Positions 47,397 through 58,970 of a stretch of DNA of 64,000 bases are shown here, piece after piece (position 1 is the first letter of the stretch; every line of letters begins with the position of its first letter). The notes beneath the pieces were generated by a model that was not told the origin of the DNA, did not search any database, and was given only the letters and a program-made list of their open reading frames with translations. This DNA is from Datnioides undecimradiatus. Its lineage: Eukaryota > Chordata > Actinopteri > Lobotiformes > Datnioididae. The translations under genes and the position numbers were made by a program. The stretch spans positions 2,298,612 through 2,362,611 of the forward strand of contig WARS01000065.1 in NCBI GenBank assembly GCA_008933995.1. Direction: 5' to 3'.

Positions 47397-47509
47397 TCCG
47401 AAATGATATCTTATGTGTTCATCAACACTAAAAATTCAAGAGGAAGTGTAGCGTCGTTGTTTTGAGGTCATTTTTATCTGTATGGGTGACTGATAAGAGG
47501 GTAATCCTA

Positions 47510-47720
47510 CATTTACTGCAAAATGGTTTTGCCATATATGACGGATATAATCCCCTCAAATTGGGCTAATGTGCATGCTGATGGTATTAAATTGTGAGTC
47601 ATTTAAGGATCTTTAAAAATAAAACTCTTAATATGTTAATTAGGCTTGCAATTTGTCTATAATTAAGAAGAGAACAGCATCGTAGTATTTAAAGCAATAA
47701 TGATTTGATTTTGACTATGA
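47510..47720. promoter_or_regulatory. Candidate intronic conserved element
   Basis: Block with GCTAATGTGCATGCTGATGG, GTGAGTCATTTAAGG (AP-1-like TGAGTCA), ATATGTTAATTAGGC and CTATAATTAAG. AT-rich but not repetitive, lying within 500 bases of an nfib exon. Not verified by alignment. Confidence 0.25.
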
Positions 47721-48034
47721 CTTGCCATCCCAGGCCATTTGAAGTCTGAAAAATGATTTGCTGATCATTTTTAATGCCAGTAGTGACTGCTCTGCTTGAC
47801 CTCGGTCTACTCGTTCTCTGATCTGATCTAGAAGCGCCCTGATCCAACAAGACAGTTTAATGCTTCCTACAAATCAAACTCAGAGTGCGACAGGCTTTTG
47901 CAGAGGGCAGGGATTTCACATCTGATGTGCGGGGAGACAGGGAAGGGGTGGGGTTGGGGGACGGAAAATGAAAGGAGAAGAGGAGCAGGTGAGCTGAGTG
48001 CTGGAGGGGTAAGGGAAGCGGGGGGGGGTCTCAC

Positions 48035-48117
48035 CTGTTGCTGGTGGAGGAAGGCGGGATCTCTCGGGCTCAGGCCTACAAAACGGTTAGCCGTCGGGGT
48101 GCCAGGGGCTGAGTAGC
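48035..48117 (-). CDS. nfib: nfib exon: [20 protein letters not shown] block
   Basis: Acceptor GTTACCCAG, donor GTGAGA, 83 nt. After a split Gly it reads [20 protein letters not shown] and AFLHQQQ, ending in phase 0. Mammalian NFIB has about ten more residues at the start of this exon (the EAASPTATTYTA stretch), which are absent here; the sequence just upstream of the acceptor does not encode them. Confidence 0.93.
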
Positions 48118-48882
48118 CTGGGTAACACGCCATCACAAAAACACAAATACATGCTCGCATTACAAATAGCATTTCAGGAATTTACATGTAGCTGTTGCTC
48201 TGATCCGCAGTGACTTTCAGTCAGTCAATCTGTCAATGTTACAAACACTGGAGGTAAATAAATGGACGTGGAGTCCCACAGGGATCAACTCTGGGCCCGT
48301 TCTGTAGTAATTTGGACATTTGCACAACAGGCATGCGCCGCACTTTCCACAAACTCAGTTTTTGCTATTTTCATAATGTGAAAATCTTTTCATAGATGTT
48401 TTGCAGATGTGCTTTATTGTACTGTATATGTTTTAGTTCAAGAGCAACTTAACACCAGCTAAAAAAAACCCTGATTTCCTGTCACCTTGCTGCAGTGATG
48501 TAGATGCGTACTCCATGGTGCATCAGTACACCGTGACATCACTGATGGATGTGGTTACACAGCATAAGTACTTTAAGTACATAAGTGCTTGAAATTTTCG
48601 TCCATTTTCAGAGTGAAACACCGAAATGCTGCTTTTTACAGCAGTATCGGGTTACTCTTTAAACATTATTCTCCTGCTAACCATTTCAAGTTGAGAACTG
48701 CTCTGACAATCCTCCTGCAAACCCTGAGCGGACGTGTGAGAGCATAAGATGTCAGACACAAACACAAACAAATGCACAAATTTAAAAGATAATGTAAAAA
48801 AACCACAATATTAGTTTGTATTGTTATTATCAGAGCTGCACGTTGTTTGGTGTACGAATGGCACTGGTTGGTATGGACTCAC
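48118..48882 (-). other. nfib: nfib short intron
   Basis: 765-base intron between the STE- and YSAPG-encoding exons. It does not contain sequence coding the ten residues missing from the downstream exon. Confidence 0.75.
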
Positions 48883-49021
48883 CTTCTGTGGATGTGGTGA
48901 TGGGCTTGGTGTCTGGCATGGAGAGCGAGACGGGTCGCACGGCGCCGTGGTGCGGGGAGGGAGCCAGAACTGGGGTGAAGTGGCCCGGGACCTTTCCTAC
49001 CACCTGACCACTGCTGTTAGG
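48883..49021 (-). CDS. nfib: nfib exon: [20 protein letters not shown] block
   Basis: Acceptor TCTTCTGCAG, donor GTGAGT, 139 nt. It encodes [40 protein letters not shown] and ITTSTE plus one base. It is the most NFIB-specific C-terminal exon. A longer open frame around it (48,830-49,531) is intron read-through. Confidence 0.96.
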
Positions 49022-50438
49022 CTGCAGAAGAGACACAGACAACCAGAAAGCACAAATCAGCGCGAGTGCTTCATCTGAAAGGAACGATTTATTCCGTCCA
49101 GATTTAGGGAACGTCCATGCCAGACATGTGTAAAGTGGCTGACTCCATCTCTGGAGTTTATCAGGCTTTCCACCAGTTTGTTTGTTAAGACTGTGAACGC
49201 CACCTAAAAAGTCTAAAAAGGCAACAATATCAACACCACACGAGGGGAACTGAATGCACAGTTCGATGCTCGTAAATGGACAAATATTAATAACTGACCG
49301 TAATTTGAAAAATAAAGCAGGGAAGCTGGATTGATGGAAAAAGCAGCGACTGTCTTTGATAAAGCTGCTCCACAAACGACATTTGTTTTGTCTGCCACTA
49401 AAAGTTCTAACCCTGTGTGAGGACAGGCAAACTGTGTCCACTCGCTTCTGTTTACAAGCTCTTGTTCGCTTGTAAATGTGCAGTTGGGCAGATCTCAATA
49501 AACCAACACAAGCATGTAACAAACTACACATTTTCCAGAATGGTTAGCACTAAACAAGCTAAATGTCCTGCCGCCCCCCCCCCCCCACCCCTCGCTTCTG
49601 GAAGAGGGGAGTTAACTCATCTTAACGGCTCCGTTTGGCCTCACGGACCTAAAATCAACAACAAAAGGTGACTGCACCGCTCTCACTTTTACACTTAACG
49701 CTCAACGTGATGAAAAGATTTTAGCGCTTTCAGTCGCCGTGTTGTCACAGTTATTACTAAAACTCTGGAGGAAGGGGGGGGGGGCATGAGCAACAATAGA
49801 CGCTCAGACCCTGACGATGGATTTCCTACATGATTTTAAACAATGATTTTAATGGCGCTCGTAAATGGAATTTAGGAGGACTCGGGCGTGAAAAGACAGA
49901 GAGAGCTGCGGAGCGGCCCGCTACAATGGTGTGAATATAGAGAGCCAGGCAGAGAGACTATATATATGGAGGGAGAAATAAAGGAAGCTAGTGGGAGCTA
50001 CTCTTTCAGGCGGCTGGAGACTGTCTGGGGCGTTCATTTCAGGGCCGCCCCGAGTTCAAAACTCAAACAGGCCTTTTTGGAAAAGAATTGTGTCCGCGGG
50101 GTTCCCTCCCATGTGAATAGAATGTTTAATTAGAGTGTAATATAATCTGCGTTAAAGCAAGCATAAAAACATCCTGGCACTCGTCCATGGGATTATAAGC
50201 GCTGTGTTATTTGCTGAGCCCCCCCCTTCTCTACCCAATTGGTCTTCTAGTGGTCTCCCTTCCCTACCGGACCCCAACTCACTAGCTTTACACCCTCCGA
50301 CAACCCCCACCCCCCCTCCCTTTTCTCCAGCACCCCAGCAGAGGGCCAGTTAATTCTGCACAAGAGCCGGGCCCCGGCAACGGCAAATATTTACAACCTT
50401 TATCATTCCCCGCGGTTTTTCTCTGGAGTAACAGTCCC

Positions 50439-50512
50439 CCACCACCAACACCACCACCCCCGCCGCCACACTCCTCCTCCTCCTCCACCTCCTCCTCCTC
50501 CACCAACCCCAT
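50439..50512 (+). repeat. CCA/CCT trinucleotide-like tract
   Basis: CACCACCAACACCACCACCC followed by CTCCTCCTCCTCCACCTCCT. In the nfib pre-mRNA it is a purine-rich GGA/GGT tract. It yields artefactual poly-Glu/Gly frames. Confidence 0.85.
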
Positions 50513-51482
50513 CCCGCTCCCTGCTCTGGAGATGGAGCCGTCTACGAGGCCTTTGTTTACAGTGAGAACAGCGGGGATATAAAACTCACATAAATATCAC
50601 ACTGCTCTCTCATCTATAGAGACGCCTGCTCTCTCTCTCTCCCTCTCCGGCACACTGGCCGCACTGTGTACCCAGAATGTATAAAAGCCCTAAGCTGTTT
50701 GATTTACTACAATGTCTCGATACAGTTTTGTGTGTCACGTGTGACTGCAATGGCAATAGTTTGGCTGACTTCTTTATGGAGACATCAGGTTGTGTTTTTT
50801 ATGTTGTTTTTAATTTAGCACGCCTGTAAATATATGGCTGGGAATGTACTGTAACCCTTGCCATGAGCATTATATCAGAGAGAAAATATAGACGCTTCTC
50901 TGTCACATGAAGTGGTCCGCAAAGTTCAGTCTGGGGTTCGCCTGCGAAATGAGAAGTGGTTGAATTTAACGATGATTTCATTCACTGTAAATTATTCGAA
51001 TGAATTAGCTCTTTTTACGACTGTAATAATAGGTTTGTACCCACATAAGGCGCGGTGCTGCATAAAGAGATGTGTCCATTTAGGCGTTCCCAAGACAAAA
51101 TCCTATCGAACTGTGGTCAGCTGACCGGCTTGGGGTTTGTAAAATGAACCGTTCTACTGAGATTCTCTTGATTTAATAAAAGCGCTCAAAAAAATTATAA
51201 TAATGTTGTATAAACATGTAATTCTGACCTCTGCCATAAAGAAAGAGAATGACCAGGAGCAGCTTTCAGATGAAAGAAGAAAAACAATCAAAACAGGATG
51301 ATGTGTCTTTACTTGCAACGCCCCAAAGAGGCAGTAATGAAATAATGACAAGTGCATGCTATAATTTATCTTATCTTTAATCTGCTGAGGTCAGATGGGA
51401 GTAGGGTTGAACAAGATAACAAAGAGTTGCTGGAGGACATGAAAAGTCTTGGCTACAAACTGGCTTCTTCAAAGCCAAACTT

Positions 51483-51488
<6 letters not shown>

Positions 51489-51519
<31 letters not shown>
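51489..51519 (+). repeat. (AG)n microsatellite adjoining an nfib splice donor
   Basis: About 31 bases of AG. On the sense strand this is CT repeat beginning around intron position +6 after the exon ending at 51,525. Confidence 0.95.
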
Positions 51520-51522
<3 letters not shown>

Positions 51523-51524
51523 AC

Positions 51525-51709
51525 CTGGCTGCTCTGCGGGCTGGACGGGTCGTATGACGGCACGTAGCTCTTGAGGGGATCAGCGGGGTTGAGGTGGGGC
51601 GGGTAGCGGATGGTGGTGTGTGAGAAGTAAGGTGACGGCGCCGGGGGCAAGATAGCCGAGGCTGAGAACTGCAGGGGCGAGTGTGGAGGGGGGCTCCTCG
51701 TCGATATAA
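51525..51709 (-). CDS. nfib: nfib exon: proline-rich [20 protein letters not shown] block
   Basis: Acceptor CTCTTGCAG, donor GTCAGT, 185 nt. It reads (V)[58 protein letters not shown] and SSQ, ending in phase 0. This is the conserved proline-rich activation segment of NFIB. In mammals this exon can also splice directly to the terminal exon, giving a short SWYLG-ending isoform; phase 0 makes that possible here too. The donor abuts a CT microsatellite. Confidence 0.96.
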
Positions 51710-51891
51710 CTGCAAGAGAGACAGACGGGGGAGGGGGGATGAGCGAGCGTTCAGATAAAGCGATCATCATTGATCTGGGAGGGTAAATGAAGTATCGACA
51801 TAGATTTTTCGACTGAGTTTCAGGGAGAAAAAGTGGATTAAAGCTCCAGATTTAGCGCGGGGGCCGGTGGTTAACGGCGCCCGTAACTCAC
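51710..51891 (-). other. nfib: nfib mini-intron (182 bases)
   Basis: Very short intron with GTGAGT donor and CTCTTGCAG acceptor between two highly conserved exons. Confidence 0.9.
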
Positions 51892-52023
51892 CACTGTGTC
51901 CTACACCTGTTAGGCCTGGGTGATGAGGCTGAGGGAAAGTGCTGAGTCGTGGCGAGGAGTCCTGCGGGGAGGTGGGGCTGAACAGCGGCTTCTCTGGCTT
52001 CTTCATGGTAGGAGAGGACATGT
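51892..52023 (-). CDS. nfib: nfib exon: [16 protein letters not shown] block
   Basis: Acceptor CACTAGCAG, donor GTGAGT, 132 nt. It reads (D)[20 protein letters not shown] then [19 protein letters not shown] and VGHS. It has one Thr fewer than the mammalian SSPTTMKK. The [10 protein letters not shown] run resembles the CTD-like repeat in the NFI activation domain. The upstream intron has a long poly-C tract just before the acceptor. Confidence 0.96.
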
Positions 52024-55000
52024 CTGCTAGTGGGAGGGGGGGGGGGGAATCAGAAAACGTGCACATGGCTTATTGATTATTCAAACTCATAAAAGACTTT
52101 AATCATCTCATCTGGTGCAAGGCTGGACCGACTTCAGCTTGTTCCCGCAGGAAAACGAAATAAATCGACCTCGCTGCTGCCCAAAAAGTAACTTTAGGTG
52201 TGTTGCTGAAAATGAATCACAGCGTCTCCCTCCAGCTTCCCCTAATGCTTCCATTTCTGACGAATGGAAGGAATTAAGTGCCAGAAATGAATTATGGTTG
52301 AAATTAAGCAGAATTTGATCTGCGTGGGATTAGTATTACCAAGGGTCCCATTTCTTTAGCGAATGCGGTAGACAATGGGAAATGTATTTGGCGAATTACA
52401 GACCTCGCAAAGGGTCAAAAAGAACAAAAAAAAAAATCTCTTCTAATCTCTGGAATCATTACAAATCGCTGGACGTCCCCGAGAAAGACGAGTCCTGTGA
52501 AAATTCGGCTTTTGTCATGTCTGAGCCGACAATTAAATCCAGTGAACTGATGCACAGTTGTAAAGCAGCCGGTCGCTCAAATAGGATTTACGAATTTCAA
52601 GACCCTCACGTAATCTTAAATAGAACATTACACTGTAACATCTGCTCGCCTCGGCCTTACACGGTGTCTGACAAGCTACCGTAATTCCCCATGAATAATC
52701 CCGAAAGGCTCCGGCGGAAGAGCTGAAATTTGTTCGGAAAATTTGTGCCGTCCTCTATAAACTGAAAGTATGTGCACAAACTCAACGTACAAGTTAGTCA
52801 TTATTGCTGCTCTACACTTTCATGAGCAATGTTCTGCTGTCACGGCTGTGCGGTTTTCAATTTTCCATGGTAAGACACAGTGTCTGAAGGGAACGTGATA
52901 AGAACTAGATGCGAGAGGCAATGGCCTATGTCTCCTCGTGCTTCTTCTATGAACATTCATCAAGTGCTTTTCTGCTCTGTCACAGACTCTCGGGGGTGTA
53001 TAACGTTCAAATCATCCGTCTCTTTCCCCCCAAAAATAAGCCACAGAAACCCGCGTTGTTGAGGCATTTCCATAGCATTAACCGTCCCTCCGCTCCAACC
53101 CCCCCCCCCCCCCCGGGGGAAGGATCCACCCGAGTCACGGGAAGAATCACTCATCTCCAGAGAAAGAGAGCGACAAAGGTGGCTGGAATTCAGGGGGATT
53201 TCCCAGTCTGAGGTTGCAAGAGGATACAGGCTTAAGTGCTTTCATTTTTGTGTCAGAGGCAGAAAATACCTCTGAGAAGATTGATATCGCTGCTTAATGT
53301 TTCCATGTAGAAAAAGGAAATTTCTGCGTTGGAAGTGCTCAGCTTTTCCTCTCTTCTGCTAATTAAATCAATCAGAGAGTTGACTGGACTGCCTCGGGAA
53401 ATCAAACTGGACAATTAATTAACAGAAAATGAACATGAACACTTTAAATACTGAGCAACTGTTTTTTTGGGGGGGGGGGAGTTTCGTTTTAAATAAGTGA
53501 ATTTTTGAAAGAATTTCACCAAAAACATCAGCTTCTTTCTTTGCAAAAGAAGAAATATTCATGAGAGGAACACTTTCTTCCTCCACGGGGTGAGGTTTTG
53601 TCAAATGACAACCATGTGCGAGAAATGACCGCTTGGCACATGGGAGGCCTCATATGGGTTTAATATCACCCCACTTCTCATTTATTCTCTCCTGACAGAA
53701 TAATGGCTGTCTTTGGAGCGTTTCCTACCCACTGCTTTCCCTTTCTCCTCGCCCAAAGTGTCTAAGTTTACGCTGAGCAATACTCCCAGGCCATGTGCAA
53801 CGGGACAGGCTGAAATTTCATGTACCCACATTGGGCTGTGGTTGAATCCCACCAGCGCTGTGTCTGTTGTGTATAATCTGGTGTTTTCCTCTCGCAGCCT
53901 TCCTGCTTATTATGTTACAGAAAAAAAAGAGGATCGGATAGAGGGACAGAAAACGAGGAGGTGCGCTAAGTAAGTTCAAACAAAAAGCTAAAAAGGCGTG
54001 CTGTGAAAAAGGTGTTTTTGTTTTTGTTTTTGGTTTTTGTTTTTTGTTTTTTTTACATTTTGTCTGCCAAAGTCTCCAACTCAACCACCTCTGTGGTTAA
54101 AAATCCGGAGGCAGCTCAGGGCAGCAGAGTGTGGAGACAAGTCAGCAGAGAGTTAGAATGATCCGGAAACACGGGACAGTGAGGCCTTAATTAAAAGGGT
54201 GACGGGGCTCTGCTCTGCACCGGGGAGACAAACGTAATGAGACATGCAAGCTGTCCCGTGAGGATCTCGCTCTCTGTCACGCGTAGAAACAAGCACGCAA
54301 GACAAGCACGCTTCTTCCTCTGATACACACACCTCTACCTATTTCTCTTTGTCCGGATAAGCCCTATGAGTGAGCTCATTAGGCGGGCTTTATTTCTTAA
54401 TTCCCTTCCAACTTGTCCTGTACCTTTAAAGTTGGCTCGTGATCCTCAAAACTCCACAGATGGGAAACTTCTCTCAAGTTCAGCCAAGACGTATAGCCTA
54501 ATTTCCTGACGAGAGATCATCTGACACGTTTGCCCCGTGGGTTGATAAACAGGAATTTCTCAGTAACAGTCGCGCACAAGGTGTTTCAGCTGCCTGTGCG
54601 TGGATACGACTGTGGACTGGCGTTCCAAGTCGTGAATTTCGGCTGGAACAATTTGTTCTAGCCCCGGACACTTTGCATTGCAGAATCTGATGTTTCCTTT
54701 GTGCAAGCGACAGGTGCGAGAGAATACAGATTTACATTCAGACAGCAGTTCAAATGGGTTTAAACATTTATATGACTCCCGATGCCTGGGGCTATCTCTG
54801 TCATGGTATGTATTTTAAGAGGGTTGAGCAGGTTCATGTGCAGAGAAACCAGATGCAGTTCGTCCGCAGTGAAATGGGTGGCGGCATTGATGTACAGTAG
54901 CTTGTGACTACAAGAGCTACAGAGAGTTCAGCTGCTGTTGGAAAACAATGCGCTGTGTTCGCTTTGATCAAATCTGTTTGCATGCGATGAGGGCGAAATG

Positions 55001-55219
55001 AGTAATGCTCTCGCATCCTCCATTTAATCCTGTCAACATGCTGCCGGGCATCGTGTGAGCTGTGTGTGAGAGCGTGGTGGCGCAGGGCTGCTCCTGACTC
55101 TGAATGTTTGTGTAACTGCGTAACTGAACGGGATGGAGGGTGTTATTGGCAGAGTGCACCCGCTGCCTGACACACCTGTCATAGGTCCCCAAAAAAAGAA
55201 AAAAGAAAAGTGAAATCAC
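52024..55219 (-). other. nfib: nfib intron
   Basis: About 3.2 kb. Its acceptor side has a 10-12 base C run. A repeat-free stretch at 52,090-52,330 (GACTTTAATCATCTCATC, AATTAAGTGCCAGAAATG, AATTATGGTTGAAATTAAGC) may be regulatory. Poly-C at 53,100-53,114. No additional exon was recognised. Confidence 0.7.
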
Positions 55220-55341
55220 CTCCGTCTCTGTCGTGCCAGTTTGCCCGACTGCTGGCCGGTGAGCTGGGTGACGAGTAGAAGTCGGGTCCTGTCGGGCTGG
55301 TGTCCATGTTCTCGTCCATGTTGACGGTTTTGGGCCTTTTG
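55220..55341 (-). CDS. nfib: nfib exon: [20 protein letters not shown] block
   Basis: Acceptor GCCCCACAG, donor GTGATT, 122 nt. The split Ser codon is followed by [20 protein letters not shown] and [20 protein letters not shown]. The basic KRPK and following acidic-SP pattern is typical of NFI proteins. SP dipeptides are candidate proline-directed phosphorylation sites. Confidence 0.95.
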
Positions 55342-56458
55342 CTGTGGGGCACGGAGAAGTTGTTGTTGAGCACATGGTTATTCTAGTGTCACGATTGTGA
55401 AGATTTCAAGATGGCCTCTGCACTGTGCTGTAGTAATCAAGTAGTCCACTTACAGAGTTCATCCTGGGTCTTTTCATACATTCACAAATCATGTGAAACT
55501 ATGGTAACTAAGGCTACAGAGCGCTTTGTGCGCCAGCCCTGGCTGAGATGAGAGAGTGATCTGCTGCGTGGGGGTTTCAACAACTTTGACATTTTATCTC
55601 ACTTTGCAAGCTAAAAATAAACTTTGTTTTTGTTGTTTTGGACAAAACCATGACCCTGACACCGATGGCCAAGTCGGAGAAATGACTTTTCCAGGCAGTT
55701 TATGCAGCTCGGCAAATAGTTGAGGCTGCCCATGTTATTACTCTGGACTCATGTAACAAAGATACAAATGTCAATTACACGGTAACTGTCATGAGAAATA
55801 AAGAAAAAGAATGTGTCTGTCATCTGTTTATAATGACCAGTTTGACCCAGACAGACTTGATCACTGAGCGGTTTCAGCTGTACTTAATTTAGACTGAATA
55901 ATCGTATAACAGGAAACAGATAAGGATGTTTCTGTGATCAGAACGCACTGTTAATGTAATGTTAATGTACTGATCCAGATGTAGAATCTATTGTGAAAGG
56001 TATGATGTTGCTATTAAGATGTAAACACGACCGTCGGCATGACAACAATGCAATTTGACTGTAGGCAGATCATTTTCACTGTCCATTTCTGCTGCAAGTC
56101 ATTCAAACCTATGCTCCAGTATAGTGAGCTTTAGAGGTGTTGGTAGCGCTTCCCCGTTTCCAGTCATTATGCTAAGCTAAGCTAAGGATCTACTGACAGG
56201 AGAGTGGTATCTATTATCTCATATAACTCTTGGGAAGACAGTGATTAGGCTTATTATCCGTGTCACATCCAACGTATTGGATAAATTTAGCTCCACATAA
56301 GCATAAAGAGATATCTTGGACACAGGTCATGCTTTGCCCTTGAATGAATCCAGCTCATCTATGTGTGAGTAATAACATCATAAAAGAATACAATGTCACT
56401 GCCATGATAGATGGACTTTGTCCAAAAAGCTTGTTTTGTTGCTGTAACTTCCACTGAC
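55342..56458 (-). other. nfib: nfib intron with repeat insertion
   Basis: Contains copy 3 of the gctaagctaa-family repeat; otherwise no exon. Confidence 0.75.
56121..56262 (+). repeat. gctaagctaa-family repeat, copy 3
   Basis: ATAGTGAGCTTTAGAGGTGT, TTCCAGTCATTATGCTAAGC, TAAGCTAAGG and the downstream arm GACAGGAGAGTGGTATC..ATCTCATATAACTCTTGGG occur in the family order. It lacks the CCAGGCTAGC middle block seen in the 17.3 kb copy. Confidence 0.7.
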
Positions 56459-56579
56459 CTGCCAGGAGGGGAGGACAGGGAGCGATGCAGCCCCACGCTG
56501 GAGTTCAGGTCGTGGTAGTAGGGTTGGCTGGGCATGTCGGCCATGGAGAAGTTTACCGCTGCACCGTGGGTGATGGGCA
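56459..56579 (-). CDS. nfib: nfib exon: [20 protein letters not shown] block
   Basis: Acceptor CCTCCGCAG, donor GTCAGT, 121 nt. It starts with a split codon giving Met (Thr in mammals), then [39 protein letters not shown]. Matches mammalian [20 protein letters not shown] and the YYHDMNSGVNLQRSLSSPP stretch. It is the start of the Ser/Pro-rich activation region. Confidence 0.95.
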
Positions 56580-57283
56580 CTGCGGAGGACACGGAGAAAA
56601 CAAAGAGAGACAGTCAGGCTGCAGTCGCTGCAAAGGAGGAGTTCAATGTCAGCAGTGTTGTCAGAGCGAGTGCTGTGTATTTCCCTATCTTTGCATCAGG
56701 AGACGCGCAATTAATTGCACAGTGGCTTGACTGACTGTTATTGATGCTTTGTGTTTAGAGGGCCTGTGTATCAAATTAAGCGCTCCCCATTTACAGGTTA
56801 ACTGTCTGACCATCACAGGCATTTCTGCTGAGCACTCTGATTAACAAGTCGCTGCTTCCCCCAGCTGTTGAGCCTACAGTTAAACTATGTATGATGAAGG
56901 TGTGTTTTATTATTAATGACCATTATAATTACAGTGTATTTTCATACGCGGCAGTAAGAAGACACAGTGAGTGTACGCTAACTGTGCGGCAATAAGACAA
57001 CAGTGTTTCACTGCTAAATGCTGGCCGTTTGGTGCTAATTAGAATCATTTGTGTATCTCAAGTTGGCTCAAATCACAATCACAAACGTTTATTTCCCTCC
57101 CCTGCAGTCCAGCGTCCCACTCAGCAGCCTCCACTCGCAGTGATTTACAGTGGAAAAGGTGTTGTTTTTCTCACTGCGGTCAAGGTGAGGGATATTGTTT
57201 CAAGGGAGGCCGGGCCAGTGTTTACAGAACAAAAGGAGTTCACCACCCATCCTCACTCTCGCTCCTCTCTCTCCATGTCTCTC

Positions 57284-57304
57284 TTTCTCTCTCTCTCTCT
57301 CTCC
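57284..57304 (+). repeat. (CT)n microsatellite
   Basis: Short CT dinucleotide tract. Confidence 0.9.
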
Positions 57305-58550
57305 AGTGTGTGGCCCGGGAGGCAGCCTGCAGCTCGAGCGGTTGGTTGGTTTGGAGTCGATGAGAGGATGGAGTGTGTGGCGCCGTCTGTTGTGGTCTGA
57401 GGTTCACCACTGGCACGATCCCTCCGCCAGCCTCCGCCCTGGCAGCCCACTGCAGCCCTGGCAAAGGCCCCTACCCGCTGCTACCCATACCAAGCTGTCT
57501 GTGGAGGAATGCATCCGGCCCGAGGACACTGAATGCAACACCATTGTTGTTTTTTTTGTTTTTTTTCATTCATTCATGGCCGAGGATACCCCTTCTCTCG
57601 CCGCTGGTTCCTCTTTCTCTTCTCTTGGCTCGGCACGATATTTGTGATGCCGCTTGGCCGCCCCGCCAGTCATCTCGTCTCATAATCTGGGCTCTGACTT
57701 TTAGGCTAAACACACAGTGATGCTGCACATCAGCTGCCACACAGCAATCCTCCCCTCCATTACTTGGTCTTTACGTACAGGGGCGTACAAGACAAAGTGT
57801 ACTGATTTTGCAAATTTAGTCCAGCAGTTTCATTTGCCTCAGCATGCCCACATCTTCTGTTGACAAAATATATTTACACTTGCAGCCGAGGCTCCTGTTG
57901 CATTAATGAGTGTCCTCGTCGAAATGCTGGATTGCAAGTCAGCCTTGAACTCAGCAGCTCCCTTTGATGGACTTCAAAGAATGTCTCAACAGCCTGGAGA
58001 GTTGGGAGAGAGGCGCGATGACGGACGAGCGGCTGCTTAGATATCTTCCCGGGGAGTGACCGGCTGAGTGAGTGACAATTCCTGTGTGTCCGTCGACCTT
58101 TTTAAAATTCCAGCTCGACTTCAGTCGGCTTTAGTGAAACCCGGCTCGGTCACATGAGAGCAAACACGCCAGTGCAATGGCCATCTGGTCAGGGGGCAAA
58201 TTAAACACTAAACAAAAACACAGCCTTTCAAAGGAGATCCAGCCTCCGAGCACGGAAATGAGTAGCTTCTGCCTTTCAAAGCATGACGCACGTGACAGTT
58301 AAGACACCCGGGTCCGTGCTCCTACATGCTTTGATACAGCAGGTAAACATGAACCAAGGTCAGCGCTATGTGCTGCTTGTTCCGGTCACATGTTGACGGC
58401 CTAAACAAGGTGCGAGTCTGGCTTTATAAAGCAAAAACTCTGAGAACAGGAATTAAAATTCTTTGTTTTAGTCGCTGACAGTTGTAAATGACAAAGGGAA
58501 TTCATGAGCTACATTTCCGCTTTCTCTAAGAAAGGTCATCACTCAAGGGC

Positions 58551-58795
58551 CGCAACTGACAATGGTATTCATTATCAATGAATCAACATTGCTTGCTGTG
58601 TAAAATGCTTGAGGGTGGTGAGAAATAATCAGAATTTACAAACACTAACGTTTACAAAAGTATTCAAAATGCCTGTTTTGTCCATCCAATTGATTAAAAT
58701 CCACAGAAAGAGATAAGATATTGTGACTTACGCGATAAATCAATTATCAAAACAGCTGCATATTCATTTTCTTCCGGGTATTGTGTAATTGCTTA
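58551..58795. repeat. Degenerate interspersed repeat, inverted relative to the 12.3 kb copy
   Basis: CGCAACTGACAATGG, TTATCAATGAATCAAC, GCCTGTTTTGTCCATCCAAT and GATAAATCAATTATCAAAAC are the reverse-complement style blocks of the same fish repeat (TTTTGATAA.TGATTTAT and ACAAAACA arms). Confidence 0.5.
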
Positions 58796-58904
58796 TTATT
58801 GTGGCACTGATTTATTGGTCTTGACTTAGTTTAAATCCCCTCTGAGCCTAGTTGAGACTGACACTGACTTGAACTGCACTAAAGTGCTTCTGACTGCAGC
58901 AGTG

Positions 58905-58906
<2 letters not shown>

Positions 58907-58969
<63 letters not shown>
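58907..58969 (+). repeat. (CA)n microsatellite
   Basis: About 63 bases of uninterrupted CA within an nfib intron. Confidence 0.97.

Positions 58970-58970
<1 letters not shown>

Larger units (their letters stand above)
43722..48034 (-). other. nfib: nfib intron upstream of the cassette exon
   Basis: Includes a poly-T run at 44,221-44,247, a CA/CG patch at 44,308-44,350, the long GT microsatellite at 45.4 kb and A-rich stretches. No additional exon was recognised. Confidence 0.7.
49022..51524 (-). other. nfib: nfib intron
   Basis: Contains poly-C runs (49,575-49,590), a trinucleotide pyrimidine tract at about 50,439-50,512 and, next to the upstream exon donor, a CT/GA microsatellite. No additional exon was recognised. 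Confidence 0.7.

Noticed and set aside
48830-49531. 233-codon minus-strand open frame, the longest in the window
   Set aside because: It is read-through of the 139-nt nfib exon into intron on both sides. Only 48,883-49,021 has family similarity and splice sites.
57195-57720. 150- and 115-codon plus-strand frames
   Set aside because: Low-complexity Ser/Leu from a CT tract inside an nfib intron; opposite strand to the gene.
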